Source: Oligoflexia bacterium
Lineage (GTDB): Bacteria > Bdellovibrionota > UBA1018 > CAIMNF01
Direction of reading: 5' to 3'
DNA: 5,296 bases
Assembly (NCBI GenBank): GCA_903858975.1
Contig: CAIOKW010000241.1
Span: 1-5,296, forward strand
A model generated the notes under the pieces. It saw only the letters and a program-made list of their open reading frames with translations. It was not told the DNA's origin and ran no database searches. The position numbers and the translations under genes were made by a program. Of the stretch, positions 1 to 5,016 are shown in pieces (position 1 is the first letter of the stretch; each line of letters opens with the position of its first letter).

Positions 1-347
1 CAGCAACCCTGACCCATGATGCTGCGGTTGTGGCCCATATTAAGAAGGATAGCCTTCACCATACGAAAGGCACGTCTAAGTTTTATTTAGGCTTTGTCTC
101 TACGATGGAGCAATTGCGAGAGGCAACCCTTCGAATTCCGACAGCGACGCGGATTCTATTTCAACTCGCAGGAGATGATCTGATTGTGAGTACTCCGGCC
201 AGTGAAGTTTTTTTTGAACACCTTCAGCATGGAAAGAAAACGAAGATTGTCTATCCCGGGCTCTATCATGAGATTTATAACGAAACTGCAAAGGACCAAG
301 TGTTTGCAGATTTAGTGAGTTGGTTAGATCAAGGGGCGAAGTCATGA
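1..347 (+). CDS. Alpha/beta-hydrolase, monoacylglycerol lipase/lysophospholipase-like (3' part only)
   Basis: The reading frame is open from the left edge (first full codon at position 3) to TGA at 345-347, so only the last 114 residues are present. The GTG at 30 is internal, because the codons before it (ATLTHDAAVV) already fit the family. The C-terminal part of the serine-hydrolase fold is visible. The catalytic Asp is probably the second D of AGDDLIVS (codon 177-179), and the catalytic His is in GLYHEIYNE (codon 267-269). The YHEIYNE...V..DLVSWL ending is typical of the monoglyceride lipase/lysophospholipase family (serine aminopeptidase S33 type). The nucleophile Ser (GXSXG) would lie upstream, outside the window. 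Such enzymes hydrolyse ester bonds of monoacylglycerols or lysophospholipids; the actual substrate here is unknown. The stop codon overlaps the pyrE start (ATGA), suggesting translational coupling in one transcript. Confidence 0.85.
   Translation, partial: ATLTHDAAVVAHIKKDSLHHTKGTSKFYLGFVSTMEQLREATLRIPTATRILFQLAGDDLIVSTPASEVFFEHLQHGKKTKIVYPGLYHEIYNETAKDQVFADLVSWLDQGAKS
331..336 (+). promoter_or_regulatory. Ribosome binding site of pyrE (decides the start)
   Basis: AAGGGG lies 7 nt before the ATG at 344, inside the end of the hydrolase gene. It supports the ATG at 344 over the in-frame TTG at 320. Confidence 0.7.
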
Positions 348-919
348 AAGCAAAGTTATTGAAAATGATCTTGGAGCGGAGCTATCGGGAAGGGGACTTT
401 ACCCTTTCTTCCGGTCAAAAGAGTAAATTCTATATTGATCTAAAACCTACGATCCTTCATCCGGAAGGCGCGAAGCTTTTGGGCACGCTTTGTGCTGATT
501 GGATTAAGAGAGAGAAATTAGAATTTGATGGAGTGGGCGGCCTCACTTTGGGGGCAGATCCCATCGTGATGTCGGTGAGTCGCGCGGCATTGGATGCGGG
601 AATGATGATTCCTGCGACAATGATTCGTAAAGAAGCAAAGAAGCACGGAACTTCTCGATTTATCGAGGGCGTTGAAAATTTTAAAAAAAATGATCGTTTC
701 CTAGTGGTCGAGGATGTAGTGACCACTGGAGGCTCTGCGTTGAAAGCAATTGAGATTTTAAAAAGTGAAGGTTTCAATCCAACGCATGTGTTTTCACTGG
801 TGGACCGTGAAGCGGGAGGGGCCGAGGTGTTTCAGAAACTTGGGCTTCAGTTTCACGCACTATTCACCTTGAGTGAATTGCAGGAGGCGTATCAAAACCT
901 CCATTCTCAAGCTTACTAA
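344..919 (+). CDS. pyrE: Orotate phosphoribosyltransferase
   Basis: This enzyme converts orotate and PRPP to orotidine 5'-monophosphate and pyrophosphate, the fifth step of de novo pyrimidine synthesis, in the cytoplasm. The 191-residue product is a normal length for bacterial PyrE. Visible family marks are the N-terminal FTLSSGQKSKFYIDLK (residues 19-34), the catalytic flexible loop RKEAKKHGT (95-103) followed by IEG (107-109), and the type I PRPP-binding motif VVEDVVTTGGSA (121-132) with its acidic pair. The ATG at 344 was chosen because AAGGGG at 331-336 lies 7 nt upstream, the ATG overlaps the preceding stop as ATGA, and residue 1 then matches the usual PyrE N-terminus. A TTG at 320 in the same frame would add eight residues without a ribosome site. 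The gene is last in its operon and ends at the shared terminator at 939-972. Confidence 0.97.
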   Translation: MKAKLLKMILERSYREGDFTLSSGQKSKFYIDLKPTILHPEGAKLLGTLCADWIKREKLEFDGVGGLTLGADPIVMSVSRAALDAGMMIPATMIRKEAKKHGTSRFIEGVENFKKNDRFLVVEDVVTTGGSALKAIEILKSEGFNPTHVFSLVDREAGGAEVFQKLGLQFHALFTLSELQEAYQNLHSQAY

Positions 920-938
920 TTATTGATGAGATCAAACG

Positions 939-973
939 AAAAGCCCCCGTGTTTTGAGACACGAGGGCTTTTT
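939..973. terminator. Intrinsic terminator between convergent pyrE and rpsT, probably bidirectional
   Basis: The arms 941-952 and 959-970 pair over 12 positions with one C/A mismatch (947/964) around a 6-nt loop (953-958). Flanking A residues (939-940) pair with T residues (971-972) and lengthen the stem. On the plus strand the stem runs into five T (969-973), followed shortly by four more. On the minus strand the A run at 939-942 gives a shorter U tract. It lies 20 bp after the pyrE stop and about 23 bp after the rpsT stop, so it fits both genes. Confidence 0.85.
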
Positions 974-995
974 CAATTTTACAATGTGGAAAAAA

Positions 996-1316
996 TTATT
1001 TAGCAGCTGCTTTTGCTTTAGGTGCAGTTCCAGTTTTGATTGGAAGCGCATCTGGAAGAATCTTCTTAGCAAGAATAGTCAAACGACTGATTTTGCGTGA
1101 AGCGCGAGCTTTAGGAATAGTTCCTTTGCTTGCAGCTTTGCTGAGGGCTTTAATCGCCATCATGTAAGCTTCTTTAGCTTTACCGAGGTCCTTCGTTTGA
1201 ACTGCCTCGATTGCTTTTTTTACTGCAGTTTTGGTCGCAGATTTTACCGTGCTGTTTCTTGCTTGTCGAACGGTTGCTTGTTTAGCGCGTTTTGTCGACT
1301 GACGTTTATTTGCCAT
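996..1316 (-). CDS. rpsT: 30S ribosomal protein S20
   Basis: S20 binds 16S rRNA in the body of the small ribosomal subunit and helps its early assembly. The 106-residue protein is rich in Lys, Arg and Ala. It starts MANKRQSTKRAKQ, has the RNST..S..KTAVKKA segment near residues 20-35, and carries the family C-terminal signature KGTIPKARASRKISRL at residues 64-79. Known S20 proteins are usually about 85-95 residues; here a further Ala/Lys/Pro tail (from about residue 92, ending KAKAAAK) follows the conserved part. The ATG is preceded by AGGAG (complement of 1325-1329) with an 8-nt gap. The gene is monocistronic in this window: its own promoter lies in the divergent intergenic region and a terminator follows its stop. 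In E. coli S20 represses its own translation; whether this happens here is not visible. Confidence 0.96.
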   Translation of the reverse strand: MANKRQSTKRAKQATVRQARNSTVKSATKTAVKKAIEAVQTKDLGKAKEAYMMAIKALSKAASKGTIPKARASRKISRLTILAKKILPDALPIKTGTAPKAKAAAK

Positions 1317-1334
1317 TTAGATTACTCCTGTATC

Positions 1335-1352
1335 ACCATCATGAACGATGGT
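1335..1352 (-). promoter_or_regulatory. Small hairpin in the rpsT mRNA leader
   Basis: ACCATC and GATGGT form a perfect 6-bp inverted repeat (1335-1340 and 1347-1352) with a 6-nt loop. With the predicted promoter this hairpin would sit at the very 5' end of the rpsT message, five bases before the AGGAG site. It could stabilise the mRNA or take part in feedback by S20. The role is inferred only from position. Confidence 0.35.
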
Positions 1353-1361
1353 TCGCGAAAT

Positions 1362-1390
1362 AGATTAACTAAACAATGGGAGGATGACAA
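1362..1390 (-). promoter_or_regulatory. Putative sigma70-type promoter of rpsT
   Basis: Read on the minus strand, TTGTCA (complement of 1385-1390, 5 of 6 matches to the -35 consensus) is followed after exactly 17 bp by TAATCT (complement of 1362-1367, a weaker -10 match of 3 of 6). Transcription would start near 1354-1356, giving a leader of about 40 nt. The spacing and position are good, the -10 is imperfect. Confidence 0.5.
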
Positions 1391-1419
1391 GGGATTTTGA
1401 CTAGATTACTCTTGTTTCA

Positions 1420-2748
1420 ATGACTTCCAACCGCCAAACCCTGTTCGTGTTTGTGATGATATTTTTCCTGTTTGCCTGTGCGACGGGGCAAAAACACACT
1501 CACGAAGCCCCACTTTTACCGGGAATGTCCGGGGCGGTTCCGAAGACCCTCTTAGATGATGAATCCAGCTCTAAAACCGAGGATCAGGAAGATAAAGATG
1601 ATTCCAGCGATATCCCCGATTTAGGTTCTGAGGCAAAGGATGCGACCGATGGGGAGTCGGATTCCGAAGAGATCGATGTGGATCTCGAGCCTGAAAAAAT
1701 TCAAAAAAAGCGGCAAATCCCTTTTGAATTCAATCAAAAGGTTGCGGCCTGGGTGCAGTACTTCTCTCAAAAGGATCGAGAACGGTTTCAGCGGTTTTTC
1801 GACCGGGGAGAACCCTACCGCGAGGTGATTCAGAATATTCTCGAGGAAAACCATGTTCCGACGGATCTTTATTACTTAGGGATGATTGAGAGTGGTTTTA
1901 ATGCTCACGCCAAGTCGAGCGCCAAGGCGGTTGGGGTTTGGCAGTTTATGAAGGCAACAGGGAAACTCTACGGGCTCCGCTCAGACGCCTATATTGATCA
2001 GAGGCGTGACCCCATTCGGGCGACAGAAGCGGCTGCAAAGATGCTTCGGGACCTTTATCGGGATTTCCATTCCTGGTATCTGGCGATGGCCGCCTATAAT
2101 GCCGGTCCCGGACGAATTCGCTCAGCTATTCGAAAAGCAAAGACCAATGACTTCTGGGAGCTGGTTGAAAAAAAGAAGCTTCCCAAAGAGACCATGGAAT
2201 ATGTGCCAAAGTTTCTTGCGGCGCGCTATATTGGCGAGAATCCAGATCTATTTGCCTTCTATATCAACGAGGAGAAAAAGTATCCGGATGTGGAGTTAGT
2301 GAAGGTTCCTTCTCCGATTCCGTTCACGGCGCTGGAACAAGCGTGTTCAATGCCGGAGGGTACGCTCTCATTTGTAAATCCTCATTACCTCCATGGCTAT
2401 ACTCATCCAGGTCAGAAGGAAGATGAAATCTGGGTTCCAGAGAATTACTTGGCCAACGTTCAGGGAAAGTCACGGGAGCTTGCGAGTCTTGTAGTGAAGG
2501 TGAAGCCCGAAAAAGAGACTGAATCCCGCCCTCAAATTTCGCGGGTACAGGTTTATGTGGTGAAGCGTGGGGATACTTTAAAAGGCATTGCACAGAAGCG
2601 AGGCTTGTCGGTAGCATATCTGAAACGCGTCAATGGACTTCGTCGCTCATCAGTTTCGCCTGGACAAAGGCTTAAGCTATCAGCGAGCAGTTATCATCAG
2701 AAGCGATCTCATCCTAGAAAGTTAAAAAAGAAAAGGTCTCGGCGATGA
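1420..2748 (+). CDS. mltD: MltD-like membrane-bound lytic murein transglycosylase (lipoprotein, SLT plus LysM)
   Basis: This enzyme cleaves the MurNAc-GlcNAc bond of peptidoglycan, forming 1,6-anhydroMurNAc, and acts in the periplasm anchored by a lipid. The protein has 442 residues. Residues 7-20 form a short hydrophobic signal ending in a lipobox-like LFAC (C20; Phe at -2 is unusual). A strongly acidic linker spans about residues 46-92. The MltD-type goose-lysozyme-like SLT domain covers about 104-275, with catalytic Glu157 in MIESGF, GVWQFM (172-177), the AMAAYNAGPG motif (222-231) and the family ending YVPKFLAARY. One LysM domain lies at 377-420 (YVVKRGDTLKGIA...), which binds glycan strands. 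The tail (428-442) is very basic. The frame is closed by TAG at 1402, so ATG 1420 is the earliest start and keeps the signal peptide. No good Shine-Dalgarno site lies at normal distance. The stop overlaps the next gene as ATGA. The MltD family call is firm; the lipidation site is likely. Confidence 0.93.
   Translation: MTSNRQTLFVFVMIFFLFACATGQKHTHEAPLLPGMSGAVPKTLLDDESSSKTEDQEDKDDSSDIPDLGSEAKDATDGESDSEEIDVDLEPEKIQKKRQIPFEFNQKVAAWVQYFSQKDRERFQRFFDRGEPYREVIQNILEENHVPTDLYYLGMIESGFNAHAKSSAKAVGVWQFMKATGKLYGLRSDAYIDQRRDPIRATEAAAKMLRDLYRDFHSWYLAMAAYNAGPGRIRSAIRKAKTNDFWELVEKKKLPKETMEYVPKFLAARYIGENPDLFAFYINEEKKYPDVELVKVPSPIPFTALEQACSMPEGTLSFVNPHYLHGYTHPGQKEDEIWVPENYLANVQGKSRELASLVVKVKPEKETESRPQISRVQVYVVKRGDTLKGIAQKRGLSVAYLKRVNGLRRSSVSPGQRLKLSASSYHQKRSHPRKLKKKRSRR
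2731..2736 (+). promoter_or_regulatory. Ribosome binding site supporting a start at 2745 for the outer-membrane protein gene
   Basis: AAAAGG lies 8 nt before the ATG at 2745, within the end of the transglycosylase gene. It matters because the ATG at 2745 opens a signal-peptide frame that differs from the frame of the main protein. The alternative ATG at 2825 has no convincing ribosome site. Confidence 0.5.
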
Positions 2749-4102
2749 ATTTGAAATTAACCCTAATAATCTTCAGTTTGTTTTTTTTATTTCTAGCTTT
2801 GCCGAAGAGACTGGGCGCACGCGGATGGATGTCAATCGCGAGGTGATTCAGACGTTCGCAAAAATCTACAGCGAGCAAAAGAGTTACGATAAAGCAGAAC
2901 AAGTGATTACGGATTACCTGGTTTTAGAAAAAGATCAGGACGGCGCACTTTGGGTACAGCTCGGTGAAGTGCAAATGGAGCAGAAAAAGTTCCCGCAAGC
3001 TTGTCAATCCTTTCAGGCGGGGCTTGCTGGCTTAAAGGAGTCGGCTGATCGAGTTTATGCCAATTACAGTCTTGCCAATTGTTACAATCGAGGTGGGCGA
3101 ACGGACGAAGCAAAACGAATTCTCACTCGAACCAGTCTAGAAGCTTCGGGGCTGACAAACTCAGCAGAGCAGGCGCTTCAGCTCCTGAATTCAGGCGTCA
3201 TCAAATCTGGTGACAATCTTCCGGCCTACAAACTCAAGGGCCGCAGTCCATTTCGTTTATCTGCTGCCTTAGGAACCGGTTATGACACAAACGTTCTCTT
3301 GGTAGAAGAAGATGTCGCGAAGGGATCGACTTCAAGTGATTTAGCGAGTTTCTTTATCAGTCCTGTGATTCAAGTGGGGTATACAGGGCGCGCATTCAAG
3401 GACGCTTTCGACTCACGATTTTATTCTACCTTCACAGACTATACGAATAGCGCTGTGAGTTCCTTCAACTCTCTTTACAATCGAGTCGATTTTTCTTTTG
3501 GTTCTGGACCCGTTCGTTGGGGCTTGTTTGGGGATACACTTTTCATTAACCGAAGTCCATTCAACCTTTATTCTTACGAGTCCGGTGTGAGCTGGACTTT
3601 TCTAAAGGAAGTTACCGGTGAGAAAAGCACAACGTTTGAAGTCCCCCTTCAGTTTCAGAAATATATTCTGACCAGCGGAACCGCTGCCGTGAATGATCGT
3701 ACGGGTGGAGATGTAAAATTCATCTTAACAAAACGCTGGATGAAATCTGATCAAGATCTTCTGTCCTTGCAGATGGGGATGGATGGACAATATACGACGG
3801 GTTCCAATTATCGCCTCCTTGGATTTATGCTCCCAGCATTCTGGATGACTTCGCTACCGGGAGTCCGCGGACTCGGTTTATTGAATACTTTTGGTGCTGA
3901 GTTGAAGGGGCAATATTACTTGAACTCAGATGCATCTCGACGGGATTTATGGATGAAGTTGAGTGCGGGCCTCGCAAAAACATTTAATCGCAATTGGAAT
4001 GTTTCTTTGGATTATTCAGGACAAAAAAATATTTCGACGGTCAGTTCCGCTCGTTTTTCAAAAGGGATCATTGCTTTACAGTTAAGCCATGATTTCCTGT
4101 AG
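2745..4102 (+). CDS. TPR plus beta-barrel outer-membrane protein, with a -1 frame change in the signal peptide
   Basis: The uninterrupted frame is 2825-4102 (425 residues from ATG 2825), but that version has no signal peptide although the rest looks like an outer-membrane protein. The ATG at 2745 has a ribosome site and an ATGA overlap with the gene before. It encodes MNLKLTLIIFSLFFL in another frame, which stops at 2844-2846. Moving to the -1 frame at the T run (2781-2788) continues as ISSFAEETGRTR and then into the 425-residue frame. This gives a textbook Sec signal with cleavage after SFA (residue 20) and a 452-residue protein. Counting from ATG 2825, residues 5-120 are TPR-like helical repeats. 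Residues 142-425 are alternating, aromatic-rich strands beginning LSAALGTGYDTNV, a motif style seen at the start of TPR-linked barrels such as the Slam/DUF560 group. The protein ends LQLSHDFL, close to a barrel-terminal signal. Exact function is unknown. As written the gene is either frameshifted in expression, phase-variable, broken, or misread by one base. Confidence 0.8.
2781..2789 (+). other. T8 run with in-phase slippery heptamer (frameshift or phase-variation site)
   Basis: Eight T (2781-2788) are followed by A. In the frame of ATG 2745 the codons are TTT TTT TTA, so positions 2783-2789 read T-TTT-TTA, the X-XXY-YYZ type heptamer known to promote -1 ribosomal slippage (the HIV-1 gag-pol site has the same sequence). 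A shift here joins the signal peptide to the mature protein. A run of nine T in the DNA would do the same without any slippage. By eye I find no strong downstream hairpin (only a 5-bp stem, 2820-2824 with 2836-2840) and no upstream Shine-Dalgarno-like enhancer. Confidence 0.75.
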
Positions 4103-4106
4103 GAGG
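4101..4106 (+). promoter_or_regulatory. Strong ribosome binding site of the FecR-domain gene
   Basis: AGGAGG lies 5 nt before the ATG at 4112 and overlaps the stop codon of the gene before (TAG, 4100-4102). It is the strongest site in the window. It fits independent, high initiation within an operon and fixes the start. Confidence 0.85.
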
Positions 4107-4111
4107 TATTT

Positions 4112-4927
4112 ATGAAAACTATTTTGATGATTCAATTACTCATGTGCGCATCTGCAATGGCTGACACTTCAGGTGTGGGAAAAATTGTGGGAACCATTGG
4201 CCTCGTTGAAGGTAAGGTTTTAGTTGATTCTAAACCGGTCAATAAGAACGCTCCCGTTCGTGAGGGGGCAACCATTGATGTGGCCAGCGCATCTCGAGCA
4301 ACCCTCATTTTGGGGAAGGGTTCCGTTTTTAAATTATCTGCGGACTCTAAAATGGTCGTAACTCAGTACGGAGTTCAGGAGAGCGATAAGTCTGAGAATG
4401 CTCAACTCGAGTTGAAGTTTGGTCGCACTCGCGCACTGATTCTGAACCAGGGAGAAAGGCGTGACATTAAAATTAAAGCCCGAGCCGCAACTATGGGGGT
4501 TAGAGGCACGGAAATTTATATTGATGCCCCGAAAGAAATAAAACAACCGGTACAGTTTTTTACCATTGAAGGGAAAGCGGATGTTTTCACGGTACCTGGC
4601 GCGAAGCCAATCCCCCTTGCTCAGAATCAGGGTCTTTCTGCCAATGGTAGTGTTGGCGGCGGAAGTGGGGAAGCGCGCACCCCCAGTCTCAATGTGGCTC
4701 AAGTAAAAGAAGCGATTAAAAATGATGGACTCGAAGGCAGTGGGCCGAAGCCAGGTGCTCCGCCACCTCCGCCGGCAGGTGCAGGTCATGGTCTTGCTGG
4801 AAATCTTTCAGATCACATCGGGGTAGGTGCTTTACCTCCGCTTCCGATTGATGTTCTCCAGTTGAATTCGCGCGGTCTGACGATTACTCCTCATTTTTGT
4901 AATGCGACCACAGGCGTTTGTCCGTAG
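4112..4927 (+). CDS. Secreted FecR-domain protein
   Basis: The 271-residue product begins with a short Sec signal (MKTILMIQLL...ASAMA, probable cut after A17), so it is expected in the periplasm or beyond. Residues about 22-135 match the FecR domain as found in non-sigma-regulator proteins: G-x-V-E-G-K-V at 30-36, an EGATIDVASASRATLILGKG block at 51-70, LSADSKMVV at 75-83, and the diagnostic ATMGVRGTEIYI at 126-137. A beta-rich extension (to about 170) includes FFTIEGKADVFTV. The remainder is low complexity: Gly/Ser (178-187), a Pro run (217-221), and a C-terminal segment with two Cys (263 and 270). No transmembrane helix other than the signal is seen and no sigma factor is adjacent, so a classical FecI/FecR signalling role is unlikely. 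It follows the TPR/beta-barrel gene by 9 bp, suggesting the two act together in the envelope. The domain is well supported, the function unknown. Confidence 0.9.
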   Translation: MKTILMIQLLMCASAMADTSGVGKIVGTIGLVEGKVLVDSKPVNKNAPVREGATIDVASASRATLILGKGSVFKLSADSKMVVTQYGVQESDKSENAQLELKFGRTRALILNQGERRDIKIKARAATMGVRGTEIYIDAPKEIKQPVQFFTIEGKADVFTVPGAKPIPLAQNQGLSANGSVGGGSGEARTPSLNVAQVKEAIKNDGLEGSGPKPGAPPPPPAGAGHGLAGNLSDHIGVGALPPLPIDVLQLNSRGLTITPHFCNATTGVCP

Positions 4928-4967
4928 CGTTAAGGGTCTGTTTTTAAATAGGAATTATTTAAGCCTT

Positions 4968-5016
4968 TAGGGTTTCATCATTTATTCCGATCTGATTGCG
5001 ATATGATGAAACCTTA
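4968..5016 (+). promoter_or_regulatory. Long inverted repeat covering the start codon of the next gene
   Basis: GGTTTCATCAT (4971-4981) and ATGATGAAACC (5003-5013) are perfect 11-bp complements around a 21-nt loop. Three more pairs (4968-4970 with 5014-5016, one of them G/U) make 14 in total. The 3' arm contains both ATG codons (5003 and 5006) of the downstream gene. No T run follows, so it is not a standard terminator. In RNA it would hide the start codon; in DNA it could be a protein-binding site. The function is inferred. Confidence 0.55.

Larger units (their letters stand above)
1318..1415. repeat. Short direct repeat (TAGATTACTC-type) in the divergent intergenic region
   Basis: TAGATTACTCCTGT (1318-1331) recurs as TAGATTACTCTTGT (1402-1415), 13 of 14 bases identical. 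The core TAGATTA also appears at 1361-1367, so there are three copies 43 and 41 bp apart. The first copy is the complement of the rpsT ribosome site region, the middle one overlaps its predicted -10, and the last lies just before the transglycosylase start. It may be a regulatory site or a relic of a local duplication. Confidence 0.4.

Noticed and set aside
30..347. GTG at 30 as the start of a complete 105-residue gene
   Set aside because: The frame is open to the left edge, the upstream residues fit the hydrolase family, and the fold needs a nucleophile domain upstream.
1197..1400. Plus-strand frame opposite rpsT
   Set aside because: It is the complement of a conserved ribosomal protein gene, and its Cys/Phe-rich translation is typical of an antisense shadow.
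1994..2299. Plus-strand frame inside the transglycosylase gene
   Set aside because: It overlaps the catalytic SLT domain in another frame and shows no features of its own.
2820..2840. Small stem CGCGG/TCGCG downstream of the T run as a frameshift-stimulating structure
   Set aside because: Five pairs including a G/U, located 30 bases after the heptamer rather than the usual 5-9, so it is not convincing.
4334..4789. Minus-strand 151-residue frame opposite the FecR-domain gene
   Set aside because: The plus strand clearly encodes a FecR domain. The minus frame has no known motif and an irregular composition.
4944..4962. AT-only inverted repeat TTAAATA/TATTTAA after the FecR-domain gene as a terminator
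   Set aside because: The 7-bp stem has only A-T pairs and no T run follows it, so it would be a very weak terminator. I cannot support the call.
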